From Candidatus Aminicenantota bacterium (lineage in GTDB: Bacteria; Acidobacteriota; Aminicenantia; Aminicenantales; Aminicenantaceae), in contig JAOUKO010000004.1 in the NCBI GenBank assembly GCA_029882525.1, forward strand, positions 1 through 42,501: a stretch of DNA of 42,501 bases. The letters are read 5' to 3'. The position numbers and the translations under genes are program-made. The notes beneath the pieces are model-generated. The model did no database searches. It was not told the origin of the DNA and saw only the letters and a list, made by a program, of their open reading frames with translations. Shown piece after piece: positions 31,636-40,203 of the stretch (the stretch's first letter is position 1; the number at the start of each line of letters is the position of its first letter).

Positions 31636-31740
31636 TAACTCATCGCAGCATTTCCGGGCCTATGAGTTCATCCTTTCCTCCATCCTTCTCTCCAGAAAAG
31701 CGGATTTATGTATCCGGCTGAAGCGTCATGAATTTAAATC

Positions 31741-31769
31741 TTTACTGTTTCCTTTCCAGGAATTAATAT
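31741..31769 (+). promoter_or_regulatory. Candidate mnmE promoter (leaderless type)
   Basis: TTTACT (31741-31746), a 17-base spacer and TAATAT (31764-31769). Only 7 bases separate the -10 from the mnmE ATG, and no ribosome site is present in this AT-rich stretch. The match to consensus is moderate (four of six at each box). Confidence 0.45.
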
Positions 31770-31776
31770 ATATTTT

Positions 31777-33144
31777 ATGCTTGAGGATACGATAGTCGCC
31801 ATTTCTACACCTGTCGGCTGGGGGGGATTAGGCGTCGTGCGTCTCAGCGGTAAAAGATCTCTCCCTGTCGCCAAAAAAATATTCAGGCCCAAAAAGAAAG
31901 GAGCCAAGATCCCCGGACGCCGCCCCCTTCTGGGAAACCTGTTTGATTTTGAACAGAAGGAATTCTTTGAAGAAGCGTTCCTGACCTGGCATCCCCAGCC
32001 TCATACCTATACAAGAGAGGATATGGTCGAAATCAGCTGCCATGGCAGCCCGGTCATCCTCGAGCAGGTCGTCCGCCTGGCCATAAAGGCCGGCGCCAGG
32101 CATGCTCATCCTGGAGAATTCACTCTCCGAGCTTACTTGAACGGAAGGATCGACATTCTCCAGGCTGAAGCTGTTAACGACCTCATCCGGGCCGTATCCT
32201 ACAAGCAAGCCAAAATATCATTCCATCAGCTCGAGGGCAGACTCTCCGGGCAGATATCATCTCTCAGGGATCAGGTCCTCCACCTTCTTTCTCAAATTGA
32301 AGCCCGCATCGAGTTCCCCGAGGAAAGGCTGCGGACTTCAACAGAACGGACAGCCAGGACGCTGGAAAACCTCATTCAATCCATAATAAAGCTCATCGAC
32401 AGCTATGATCTGGGGAAAGCACTCACCGAGGGAATCACCCTGGCCATAACCGGTCTAGCAAACGTGGGGAAATCCACCCTCTTCAATTCCCTCCTTGAAA
32501 AGGACAGAGCCATAGTCACCCCTCATCCGGGCACAACCCGTGACTATTTAAGCGAAAAAATGGAGTTCAAGGACTCCGTTTTTACCCTGATCGATATGGC
32601 CGGATTGGGAAAGCCTCTTCATCCGGTAGAGAAGGAAGGGATAAAAAGAGGAAAAAGACTGGCATCCCAGGCTGATGGTATTCTCCTTCTTCTGGACATT
32701 TCCCGTAAAGAGAGCTCTGAGGATTTTAGGCTGATCGATATGTTCAAGGATAAAAAAACCATACTCCTTTTCAATAAAATTGACCTTCCTCAAAAAATGA
32801 ACACGGAGGAGGTGAAAAATAGAGCGAAATCCATCTCGACTCTCGAGATATCAGCGCTGAAAGGAACGAACCTGGGTAAACTCAAAGCAACAATCCACGC
32901 GCTTTTTATCCCTGATCTGGAAAAGGACCAGGATATCATTTTCCATATGCGAGAAAAGCTCATCCTCGAAGAGATCCTCGCTTTCCTGGTCGAGGGGCAG
33001 CATCTCCTCGAGCAAGGCTATTCCGAAGAGGTCTATGTCGAAGAATTCCGAAAGACCATCCCTCTTATCGGACGTTTAACCGGCGAGATACGTTCAGATG
33101 ACATCATTAACGATATCTTTAACCGGTTCTGCGTGGGAAAATAG
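31777..33144 (+). CDS. mnmE: tRNA uridine-5-carboxymethylaminomethyl modification GTPase MnmE
   Basis: 455 residues. The N-terminal domain starts DTIVAISTPVGWGGLGVVRLSG and contains the tetrahydrofolate-binding region around HGSPVILEQVV. A central helical domain carries an inserted G domain (about 215-375) with GLANVGKSTLFNSLL, DMAGLG and NKID. The C-terminus ends FNRFCVGK, the CxGK cysteine used in catalysis. With MnmG it modifies wobble uridines of tRNAs. The start matches the family N-terminus, so a leaderless transcript would not truncate it. mnmG begins 8 bases after the stop. Confidence 0.97.
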   Translation: MLEDTIVAISTPVGWGGLGVVRLSGKRSLPVAKKIFRPKKKGAKIPGRRPLLGNLFDFEQKEFFEEAFLTWHPQPHTYTREDMVEISCHGSPVILEQVVRLAIKAGARHAHPGEFTLRAYLNGRIDILQAEAVNDLIRAVSYKQAKISFHQLEGRLSGQISSLRDQVLHLLSQIEARIEFPEERLRTSTERTARTLENLIQSIIKLIDSYDLGKALTEGITLAITGLANVGKSTLFNSLLEKDRAIVTPHPGTTRDYLSEKMEFKDSVFTLIDMAGLGKPLHPVEKEGIKRGKRLASQADGILLLLDISRKESSEDFRLIDMFKDKKTILLFNKIDLPQKMNTEEVKNRAKSISTLEISALKGTNLGKLKATIHALFIPDLEKDQDIIFHMREKLILEEILAFLVEGQHLLEQGYSEEVYVEEFRKTIPLIGRLTGEIRSDDIINDIFNRFCVGK

Positions 33145-33152
33145 GAAGAGAT

Positions 33153-35027
33153 ATGAAGTTCGTTGATGAATACGACGTGATCGTCATCGGAGCAGGGCAC
33201 GCGGGCTGTGAAGCGGCTTATGCCACCAGCACCATGGGCATGAAAACCTGTCTGATTACCATCCATCTCGAGACAATCGCTCAAATGTCCTGCAACCCTG
33301 CCATCGGAGGACTGGCCAAAGGTCATCTCGTCCGGGAAATAGATGCCCTGGGAGGAATCATGGGTTTGCTGGCGGATGAAACCGGCATCCATTTCAGACT
33401 GCTGAATCGAAGCCGGGGCGGCGCAGTCCAGGCTCCCCGGGCCCAATCGGATAAAGCGCTCTACAGGCTGACCATGAAGAGCTGGCTGGAAGATGTCCCG
33501 AATCTAACCCTGTTCCAGGGGATTGTGACCGAGATCCTCATCAAGAATAAAAAAATCCAAGGTATTGCGACTCTGGAAGGGAACCGGCTGCTGGCCAAAG
33601 CGGTCATCCTCACACCGGGAACATTCCTCAACGGCCTGATCCACATCGGGCTTCACAGCTATCCTGCAGGGAGAGCCAACGAGCCGGCTTCCTTGGAGCT
33701 AGCCGAGAACCTGAAAAAAATTGGGCTGAGAACCTTCCGCTTGAAAACCGGAACCCCTATGAGACTGGACAAACACACCATAGAATGGGATAAGTTCACT
33801 CCTCAACCAGGAGACAAGGACCCTGTTGCCTTTTCCTTCCGGACTCAGAAAAAGCTGGAGAACAAGATTCTCTGTTATATCGGTTACACCACTCCAAAAA
33901 CCCACAAGATAATCGGGAAATATCTGGATAAATCCCCCCTCTTCAGCGGTAAAATCACCGGTATCGGACCACGCTACTGCCCTTCCATCGAGGATAAGGT
34001 TGTCAAATTTCCCCATCACCAAAGACATCAATTCTTCCTCGAGCCTGAAGGGCTGGAAACGGCAGAAACCTATGTCAACGGCATCTCTTCCAGCCTTCCT
34101 CTCGAAGCCCAGAAAGAAATACTGAAGAGTATCCCTGGATTGGACCAGGCCAAAATACTCCGCCCTGCTTACGGCATCGAATATGACGCTGTCGTTCCCA
34201 CCCAGCTTTGCCCTACCCTGGAAACACAAGCCATCCAGAATCTTTTCCTGGCAGGCCAGATCAACGGAACCTCTGGATACGAGGAGGCCGCGGCCCAGGG
34301 GCTGATGGCTGGCATAAACGCCGCCCTTAAAATAAAAAAGAAAAAACCGTTCACTCTCAGAAGGGATGAAGCTTACATCGGTGTTCTCATCGATGACCTC
34401 ATCACCAAAGGGGTTGAGGAGCCCTACAGGCTTTTCACTTCCCGGGCAGAATACAGGCTTCTTCTTCGGATTGACAACCCCGATCAAAGACTGACTCCTT
34501 ACGGATACAGACTCGGTCTGATCAGTGAGAAAGATTATGAATCCTTCCAGAATAAGCAAAAGAAGGTCCAGAAGGTCAAAAACCTCCTTCAAAAGGAAAA
34601 AATCAAGACGGAGAGCAGAGAAACCCTGTCTCTCTGGGAATTTGTAAAAAAACCTGAAGTGAAACTCCAAAATGTGATAGAATATAAAAAATTCCAGGTG
34701 AACCTATCGGACGAAGAAATGCGTCATGTGGAATCAGAAATAAAGTATGAGGGTTATTTAAAAAAGCAGGAAAAGGAAATTGCCCGAATCAGGAAAATCG
34801 ACTCAGTGAAGATCCCGGAAAACACGGACTTCCGAAAAATCCCCGGCTTGACAAGGGAAGTGGCAGAGAAACTGGAGAAAGTCCGACCACGATCCATAGG
34901 CGAAGCGAAAAAAATCCCGGGAATGACGCCTGCAGCCACCGTCAACCTGCATATATTTCTGCGCATTCAGCAGAGAAAGGGCCCTCATCCAGAGGAATGT
35001 TCCACGTGGAACATCAAGGACTCATGA
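33153..35027 (+). CDS. mnmG: tRNA uridine-5-carboxymethylaminomethyl modification enzyme MnmG (GidA)
   Basis: 624 residues. FAD fold: YDVIVIGAGHAGCEAAYA. Conserved segments include SCNPAIGGLAKGHLVREIDALGG, LTPGTFLNGLIHIG, FRLKTGTPMRLD, and LAGQINGTSGYEEAAAQGL with its FAD contact. The C-terminal helical MnmE- and tRNA-binding part follows RAEYRLLLRIDNPD. It partners MnmE in the wobble-uridine reaction. The last 15 codons encode a parS-like palindrome in the DNA. The stop overlaps the parA ATG as ATGA. AGGAAGAGAT precedes the start. Confidence 0.97.
   Translation: MKFVDEYDVIVIGAGHAGCEAAYATSTMGMKTCLITIHLETIAQMSCNPAIGGLAKGHLVREIDALGGIMGLLADETGIHFRLLNRSRGGAVQAPRAQSDKALYRLTMKSWLEDVPNLTLFQGIVTEILIKNKKIQGIATLEGNRLLAKAVILTPGTFLNGLIHIGLHSYPAGRANEPASLELAENLKKIGLRTFRLKTGTPMRLDKHTIEWDKFTPQPGDKDPVAFSFRTQKKLENKILCYIGYTTPKTHKIIGKYLDKSPLFSGKITGIGPRYCPSIEDKVVKFPHHQRHQFFLEPEGLETAETYVNGISSSLPLEAQKEILKSIPGLDQAKILRPAYGIEYDAVVPTQLCPTLETQAIQNLFLAGQINGTSGYEEAAAQGLMAGINAALKIKKKKPFTLRRDEAYIGVLIDDLITKGVEEPYRLFTSRAEYRLLLRIDNPDQRLTPYGYRLGLISEKDYESFQNKQKKVQKVKNLLQKEKIKTESRETLSLWEFVKKPEVKLQNVIEYKKFQVNLSDEEMRHVESEIKYEGYLKKQEKEIARIRKIDSVKIPENTDFRKIPGLTREVAEKLEKVRPRSIGEAKKIPGMTPAATVNLHIFLRIQQRKGPHPEECSTWNIKDS
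34998..35013. promoter_or_regulatory. parS centromere site (ParB-binding palindrome)
   Basis: TGTTCCACGTGGAACA is a perfect 16-base palindrome (18 with flanking A/T) matching the bacterial parS consensus TGTTTCACGTGAAACA at the central and outer bases. It lies inside the 3' coding end of mnmG, directly before parA. ParB encoded 760 bases downstream is the expected ligand. Confidence 0.85.
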
Positions 35028-35779
35028 GCAAGATCATTGCCATTGCTAACCAGAAAGGCGGAGTTGGTAAAACAACCACAGCCGTCAACCTGGCTGCTGC
35101 CCTGGCCTTGACCAAAAGAAGAATTCTCATAGTCGATTTCGACCCGCAGGGAATGGCCACGATCGGACTGGGGAAATCAAAGGAAATCCAAAAGGGAATT
35201 TATCAGGCTCTTATGAACGGGCAGAGAATGATGGAGTGCATCCACCCCACCGAGATCAACAAATTGTATATCTGTCCCTGCTCTACTGAATTATCAGGCG
35301 CAGAGGCTGAGCTTTATTCTCAAGAGAAAAAAGAACAGAAATTACGAGATGCGCTGAGCCAGGTGAAGAACTTCTTTGACTTTATTTTCATCGACTGTCC
35401 ACCCTCCCTTGGCTTTCTGACCATAAATGCGCTTACTGCCGCTGATTCAGTCCTCATCCCGATCCAGTGTGAGTTCTTCTGTATGGAAGGAATACCTGAC
35501 CTCCTCCGCATGCTGGACGAGATCCGGTTGTATCTGAATCCCTCTTTGGCCATCGAAGGATTCCTTCTCACTATGTACGACGAACGGACAAACCTTTCCA
35601 AACAGGTGGCTCAGGAAGTCCAGGTCTCGCTCAAAGGTATCACTTACGAGGTCATCATTCCTCGAACCGTAAGACTGGCCGAGGCTCCCAGTTTTGGCAA
35701 ACCGATCCAGCTTTACGCGAAAGATTCGAAAGGAGCCGCGGCATATACAAATCTAGCTTGGGAGATTCTAAGAAGATGA
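35024..35779 (+). CDS. parA: Chromosome-partitioning ATPase ParA (Soj)
   Basis: 251 residues. Deviant Walker A: NQKGGVGKTTTAVNLAAA. Walker A-prime DFDPQGMATIGLG and Walker B IFIDCPPSLGFLTINAL are clear. It cycles between dimer and monomer on nucleoid DNA to move ParB-parS complexes. An ATG at 34997 begins inside parS and would add nine residues. The ATG at 35024 overlaps the mnmG stop as ATGA, the pattern used throughout this region, and gives the normal N-terminus, so it is preferred. No N-terminal DNA-binding domain is present, as in chromosomal rather than large plasmid forms. Confidence 0.95.
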   Translation: MSKIIAIANQKGGVGKTTTAVNLAAALALTKRRILIVDFDPQGMATIGLGKSKEIQKGIYQALMNGQRMMECIHPTEINKLYICPCSTELSGAEAELYSQEKKEQKLRDALSQVKNFFDFIFIDCPPSLGFLTINALTAADSVLIPIQCEFFCMEGIPDLLRMLDEIRLYLNPSLAIEGFLLTMYDERTNLSKQVAQEVQVSLKGITYEVIIPRTVRLAEAPSFGKPIQLYAKDSKGAAAYTNLAWEILRR

Positions 35780-36615
35780 CAAAGAAGGCTCTCGGAAAAG
35801 GTTTAAAGGCGTTTATCCCTGAAGAATACGGAATTCTGAAAGAAGAAAGGTATGCTGAGCTGGATATCGAAAAGCTCAAGCCCAGCTCGCTTCAGCCCAG
35901 GCTGAAGTTCAACGATGATTCCATCGACGAGCTCGCCAGCTCGATCAAGGAATCCGGGGTTCTCCAGCCCGTCCTTGTCGTCCCTGAAGGGAACCATTAC
36001 ACGATCATCGTCGGAGAACGGCGATGGCGGGCCGCTCAGAAAATCGGCCTCAAAAAGATCCCGTCCATCATCCGCAAAATGCCCAAAGCCCAACAGCTGG
36101 AGACCTCCCTGGTGGAGAACCTCCAGAGAGAAGACCTGAACCCGTTAGAGGTTGCCCTGGCCTACCAGAAACTCACTCAGGAGCTGAATTACACCCAACA
36201 GGAAATCGCTGACAAGGTCGGCAAAGACAGGGCCTCAGTGGCCAACTATCTCCGTCTTCTCAACCTTCCCAAGGAGATCCAGGATTATCTGGCAGAAGAG
36301 AAAATCTCGATGGGTCATGCCAGAGCCCTGCTTGCCCTTGAAAACACTAAGGCCCAGCTTTCCCTGGCCCGGCAGGTCGTCCAGAACCAGCTTTCTGTCC
36401 GTCAGGTTGAACAGACGATCCAGAAGCTCAAGCCGGGGCCCCAGGTCAAAAAACACCGTCCACCCGATCCTGACCTGATGGCTCTCCAGGAAGAGCTCAT
36501 CCGACTCCTGGGAACAAAAGTCTCCATCTCAGGAAGCCAGAACAGAGGAGTCATTAAAATACATTATTTCTCTACGGACGAATTGAATCAAATCTATGAA
36601 AAAATAAAGGAGTGA
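35776..36615 (+). CDS. parB: Chromosome-partitioning protein ParB (Spo0J)
   Basis: 279 residues. N-terminal CTPase/ParB core: LKPSSLQPRLKFNDDSIDELA, GVLQPVLVV, and the box II stretch GERRWRAAQKIGLKKIPSII. The parS-binding helix-turn-helix region is YTQQEIADKVGKDRASVANYLRLL. The C-terminal third carries the dimerisation domain. It binds parS (found in mnmG) and spreads with CTP. The preferred ATG overlaps the parA stop; an in-frame TTG 18 bases upstream is weaker. A bactofilin gene follows four bases after the stop. Confidence 0.95.
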   Translation: MTKKALGKGLKAFIPEEYGILKEERYAELDIEKLKPSSLQPRLKFNDDSIDELASSIKESGVLQPVLVVPEGNHYTIIVGERRWRAAQKIGLKKIPSIIRKMPKAQQLETSLVENLQREDLNPLEVALAYQKLTQELNYTQQEIADKVGKDRASVANYLRLLNLPKEIQDYLAEEKISMGHARALLALENTKAQLSLARQVVQNQLSVRQVEQTIQKLKPGPQVKKHRPPDPDLMALQEELIRLLGTKVSISGSQNRGVIKIHYFSTDELNQIYEKIKE

Positions 36616-36619
36616 ACTC

Positions 36620-37045
36620 ATGGAAGACAAAAAAAGAGAAATAGATGAACACAAAATAACGGGCTTTTTCGACAAGGACACTGATATTGAGGGAGCCCTG
36701 CAATTCAAAGGCTCGTTTCGCATCGACGGAAACTTCAAAGGCAAGATAAACTCTGATTCAACTCTCATTGTGGGTGAGAACGGCAAGATAGATGCGGACA
36801 TCAAGATCGGCTACATCATCATCAACGGTGAAGTCAAAGGAACCATCCAGGCCCGTGAAAAGGTAGAAATCAGCGCCAGCGGACGCGTCATCGGGTCTGT
36901 TGTTGCTCCCAAGCTGGTTGTCGAGGAAGGAGCTTATCTGGAGACAAACTGTCAAACCTCTGACAAGCTCCCCCCTCAGAAGCCTGAAGAGCTTGAGGAG
37001 CCGGAAAAACCTGAAGAAGAAGCAGAGACGGAATACCAATCTTGA
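36620..37045 (+). CDS. Bactofilin (cytoskeletal polymer protein)
   Basis: 141 residues. A central right-handed beta-helix (about 20-115): LQFKGSFRIDGNFKGKI, STLIVGENGKIDADIKIGY, IIINGEVKGTIQAREKVEIS, GRVIGSVVAPKLVVEEG. Short disordered ends flank it; the C-terminal tail is Pro/Glu-rich. Bactofilins self-assemble into filaments without nucleotide and position cell-wall enzymes or, in some species, ParA/ParB complexes at the poles. Placement right after parB makes a segregation or polarity role attractive, though that is inference. AAGGAG stands before the ATG. The stop overlaps the kdsB TTG start. Confidence 0.92.
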   Translation: MEDKKREIDEHKITGFFDKDTDIEGALQFKGSFRIDGNFKGKINSDSTLIVGENGKIDADIKIGYIIINGEVKGTIQAREKVEISASGRVIGSVVAPKLVVEEGAYLETNCQTSDKLPPQKPEELEEPEKPEEEAETEYQS

Positions 37046-37764
37046 AATTAGCAACAGGAGTCATTCCAGCCCGCTATCGATCGGAAAGATTCCCTGGAAA
37101 AGCCCTCGCTCCCATTTTGGGGAAACCCATGATCCAAAGGGTTTATGAAGCCGCACGTACAGCAAAATATCTGGAACAGGTCATCCTGGCCACTGATGAC
37201 GAGACCATATTTCAGGAAGCTCGGAATTTCGGGGCAGAAGTCCTCATGACTTCTCCTCACCACGTTTCTGGCACAGACAGGGTGGCAGAGGTCGCTGAAA
37301 GGACAAAAAACCAGATCATCATCAATATCCAGGGTGATGAGCCCCTGATCAGGGGAGAAGCCATAGATCAACTGGTGGAGGCTCTGCAGGATAAAGACAT
37401 CCCCATGGCCACTCTGGCCGTGAGAGAAAGTGATCTGAGCCTCCTCGATGACAGCGGCGTGGTCAAGGTTGTCCCCGATAATAACGGCTTCGCCCTTTAC
37501 TTTTCCCGCTCGCCTCTTCCTCATAAGGCATCCGAATCTTTCTGGCGCCATGTCGGGGTTTACGGCTACCAGAGGGATTTCCTCCTAAAGTTTTGTGCAA
37601 TGCCTCCATCCAGGTTGGAGAAAATAGAAAAACTTGAACAGCTCAGGGCTCTGGAAAATGGCTTCAGGATAAAAATTATCGAGAGTCGTTTTTCCAGCTT
37701 GAGCGTTGATTTCCCTGAGGATATAATCAAGGTCGAAAAACTCTTAAAAGAGGCAAAGATATGA
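37042..37764 (+). CDS. kdsB: 3-deoxy-manno-octulosonate cytidylyltransferase
   Basis: 240 residues. It activates Kdo with CTP to CMP-Kdo for lipid A-core assembly. Motifs: [25 protein letters not shown] at the N-terminus, [27 protein letters not shown] and [10 protein letters not shown] (nucleotide and metal binding), with [12 protein letters not shown] and [12 protein letters not shown] near the end. The start codon is TTG (37042), overlapping the bactofilin stop as TTGA; no ATG lies near the family N-terminus. It is followed by pyrG through another ATGA overlap. Confidence 0.95.
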   Translation: MKLATGVIPARYRSERFPGKALAPILGKPMIQRVYEAARTAKYLEQVILATDDETIFQEARNFGAEVLMTSPHHVSGTDRVAEVAERTKNQIIINIQGDEPLIRGEAIDQLVEALQDKDIPMATLAVRESDLSLLDDSGVVKVVPDNNGFALYFSRSPLPHKASESFWRHVGVYGYQRDFLLKFCAMPPSRLEKIEKLEQLRALENGFRIKIIESRFSSLSVDFPEDIIKVEKLLKEAKI

Positions 37765-38540
37765 CCAAGTTTATCTTCATCACTGGCGGTGTCCTTTCCG
37801 CGCTCGGCAAAGGAATCGCTGCCTCCTCTATCGGAGCGCTCCTGGAAAGCCACGGCTATAGAATAACCCTTCAGAAGTTCGACCCTTACCTCAACGTGGA
37901 CCCGGGCACCATGAATCCCTACCAGCATGGAGAGGTCTACGTGACGGATGACGGAGCCGAAACTGACCTTGACTTAGGTCACTACGAGAGATTCACCTCC
38001 ACCAGGACGACCAAGGCGCATAACTGGACAGCCGGCCAGATCTATGAAACGATCATCCGGAAGGAACGGAAAGGCGAATTCCTGGGAAAAACAGTCCAGG
38101 TCATCCCCCATGTCACCGATGAAATAAAAAAAGCCTTCTACGCCGCGGCTGACAAGAATGATATCGTGATCGTCGAAATCGGCGGCACAGTGGGAGATAT
38201 CGAGAGCCAGCCGTTCCTCGAAGCCACAAGACAGATGAGGCTTGCCCTCGGTAATGAGGACACGCTTTTCATCCATCTCACACTGGTTCCCTTCCTCAAG
38301 ACCTCAGGAGAGCTGAAAACCAAGCCCACCCAGCACAGCGTTCGTGAACCCAGGCCATCGGGATCCAGCCCGACATCATACTCTGCCGCACAGACAGAGA
38401 GCTCCAGCAGGACATCAAAGCCAAAATCTCGCTCTTTACCAATGTCCCTCTGGAAGCCGTTATCACCGCTAAAGATGTGGGCAATATCTACGAGATCCCT
38501 CTACTTTACGCCCAAGAAAACCTGGATAAGATCATCCTGA
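37761..38540 (+). CDS. pyrG: CTP synthase, N-terminal part (frame broken near 38349)
   Basis: Residues 1-196 are a normal CTP-synthase amidoligase domain: [21 protein letters not shown] (P-loop), [60 protein letters not shown]. After [11 protein letters not shown] (codon ending 38348) the frame leaves the family; the remaining 63 residues up to 38540 are out-of-frame translation. The proper continuation ([11 protein letters not shown] and on) is read from 38351 in the -1 frame, so one base appears to be missing at 38349-38351. Restoring it gives about 540 residues, the full family length. Product makes CTP from UTP and glutamine, here between the CTP-using kdsB and kdsA. Confidence 0.85.
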   Translation: MTKFIFITGGVLSALGKGIAASSIGALLESHGYRITLQKFDPYLNVDPGTMNPYQHGEVYVTDDGAETDLDLGHYERFTSTRTTKAHNWTAGQIYETIIRKERKGEFLGKTVQVIPHVTDEIKKAFYAAADKNDIVIVEIGGTVGDIESQPFLEATRQMRLALGNEDTLFIHLTLVPFLKTSGELKTKPTQHSVREPRPSGSSPTSYSAAQTESSSRTSKPKSRSLPMSLWKPLSPLKMWAISTRSLYFTPKKTWIRSS

Positions 38541-39382
38541 AACTCCTGAACCTTCCCCTGAAGCAGAGAAATCTCGCCCGCTGGACAGCCTTGGTGAACA
38601 GGATGCAAAATCCCCGCGATGAAGTCGATATTGCCCTGGTGGGAAAGTACGCTGGTCTTCAGGATTCTTACATGAGTCTCAACCAGGCTCTCTATCACGG
38701 AGGGATAGCCCACCATCTCAAAATCAACATTTTCTGGATAGAAGCAGAGACTCTCGAGACCCATAAACCCGAAAAAATCCTGGCGGATGCGGACGGGATT
38801 CTTGTCCCGGGCGGGTTTGGTATAAGGGGGATCGAAGGCAAGATCAAGGCTGTGACTTACGCCCGGAAACAGAAAGTCCCGTTTTTCGGCATCTGCCTGG
38901 GAATGCAGGCTGCAGCCATCGAATATGCCCGCAGCATTGTCAGCCTGAAGAATGCCAACAGCACAGAGTTCAACGCCAAAACGCCCCACAAAATATTCTT
39001 TAAGTGGAGGGAACTCAAAGGTGTCCAAGACCTGGGAGGCACGATGAGGCTGGGTGAGTACCTTTGTCTCCTGGAAAAGGGATCTTTTGCAGAAAAGGCG
39101 TACGGCAGTATCAACATCTCCGAGCGACACCGCCACCGCTATGAGTTCAACCCTGACTACGAAGATGTCCTGAGCCAGGCCGGACTCTTCATCTCCGGCA
39201 AAAACCCTGACCATGGCCTGGTAGAGATCGTAGAGATCAGAGATCATCCCTGGTTTTTAGGCTGTCAATTCCACCCTGAATTCAAATCCAAGCCACTGGC
39301 CCCTCATCCACTTTTTAAAGCCTTTATTGGAGCAAGCTATGCCTACCGTTGTCAAAGAGATAAAAATAAACGAAAAAGTTAA
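38477..39382 (+). CDS. pyrG: CTP synthase, C-terminal glutaminase part (separated by frameshift)
   Basis: This frame holds the rest of CTP synthase. It truly begins at the frameshift (about 38351), earlier than the GTG at 38477 used as a nominal start. Contents: [18 protein letters not shown], then a class I glutamine amidotransferase domain with [16 protein letters not shown], catalytic cysteine in [16 protein letters not shown] and the His/Glu of the triad in [10 protein letters not shown]. Coding quality is unaffected on both sides of the break. This supports either a sequencing or assembly error or a very recent mutation, since the gene is normally single-copy and essential. The last 44 bases overlap kdsA. 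Confidence 0.85.
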   Translation: MGNIYEIPLLYAQENLDKIILKLLNLPLKQRNLARWTALVNRMQNPRDEVDIALVGKYAGLQDSYMSLNQALYHGGIAHHLKINIFWIEAETLETHKPEKILADADGILVPGGFGIRGIEGKIKAVTYARKQKVPFFGICLGMQAAAIEYARSIVSLKNANSTEFNAKTPHKIFFKWRELKGVQDLGGTMRLGEYLCLLEKGSFAEKAYGSINISERHRHRYEFNPDYEDVLSQAGLFISGKNPDHGLVEIVEIRDHPWFLGCQFHPEFKSKPLAPHPLFKAFIGASYAYRCQRDKNKRKS

Positions 39383-40187
39383 GATCGGCGGAACCCATCC
39401 TCTTTTCCTGATCGGGGGACCGTGCGTCATCGAAAGCCAGGACCACGCGACTTTTATGGCCAAGGAGATAAAAAAGACCTGCCAGGAGCTTGGAATTCCC
39501 TTTATTTTCAAAGCTTCATACGATAAGGCCAACCGTTCATCGCTATCCTCTTTTAGAGGGCCTGGGCTGGAAAAAGGAATGGAAATCCTCGAGTCCATTA
39601 AACATGAGGTCGGAGTGCCTGTTCTCTCTGATGTCCACGAAACCAGCCAGGTGGAGAAAGCTGCCCGTGTGCTGGATATCATCCAGATTCCGGCTCTCCT
39701 CTGCCGCCAGACTGATTTGATCGTGGAGGCAGCCAAAACCCAAAAAGCCCTCAACATCAAAAAGGGACAGTTTCTCTCCCCGAGCGAGATGAAAAACGTG
39801 TTGGAGAAAGCCCTCAGTCAGAACAATGAGAAGATAATCCTCACTGAGAGAGGTAATTCTTTTGGATACAATAACTTAATATTCGATATCCGCTCCATTC
39901 CGATCATGAAGGAATGGGGATTTCCGGTGGTTATCGATGCTTCTCACAGCGTCCAAAGACCCGGAGGAGAGGTGACCTCATCAGGAGGCGAGGCAGAATT
40001 CATCCCCTCCGTGGCCCGGGCAGGAGTCAGCGTGGGGGCGGATGGCGTTTTTATCGAAATCCACGACAACCCGCCTGAAGCATGCTCAGACAAATACAAC
40101 TCGTTGAATATAAATAAATTACACAATCTTCTGCGGGTCTTGCTTCAGCTTAAAAAAGTCAGCGATGGGAATGAAAGCCCGCTTTAG
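39339..40187 (+). CDS. kdsA: 3-deoxy-8-phosphooctulonate synthase (Kdo-8-phosphate synthase)
   Basis: 282 residues. It condenses phosphoenolpyruvate with arabinose-5-phosphate. Signatures: FLIGGPCVIESQDHA, FKASYDKANRSSLSSFRGPG, SDVHETSQV, KKGQFLSP, GYNNLIFDIRSIP, VIDASHSVQRPGG and a late GVFIEIHDNPPEA. The cysteine C29 in GGPCVIES is that of the metal-dependent class, in contrast to the Asn of the metal-free enzyme of E. coli. A TTG at 39327 would add four residues; the ATG at 39339 has GGAGC in place and is preferred. It overlaps the pyrG end by 44 bases. Confidence 0.95.
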   Translation: MPTVVKEIKINEKVKIGGTHPLFLIGGPCVIESQDHATFMAKEIKKTCQELGIPFIFKASYDKANRSSLSSFRGPGLEKGMEILESIKHEVGVPVLSDVHETSQVEKAARVLDIIQIPALLCRQTDLIVEAAKTQKALNIKKGQFLSPSEMKNVLEKALSQNNEKIILTERGNSFGYNNLIFDIRSIPIMKEWGFPVVIDASHSVQRPGGEVTSSGGEAEFIPSVARAGVSVGADGVFIEIHDNPPEACSDKYNSLNINKLHNLLRVLLQLKKVSDGNESPL

Positions 40188-40189
40188 GG

Positions 40190-40195
40190 TATAAT
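40190..40195 (+). promoter_or_regulatory. Perfect TATAAT box 8 bases before kdsD
   Basis: TATAAT stands in the 16-base kdsA-kdsD gap, at the same distance from the start codon as the carD -10. No good -35 is visible 16-18 bases upstream, so it may be a weak internal promoter. AGGA just before the ATG could alternatively be a ribosome site. Confidence 0.4.
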
Positions 40196-40203
40196 AGGAC
40201 ACC

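Noticed and set aside
38341-38360. Programmed -1 frameshift in pyrG
   Set aside because: No X-XXY-YYZ slippery heptamer or clear stimulator at the junction, and CTP synthase is not known to use recoding; a missing base is simpler.
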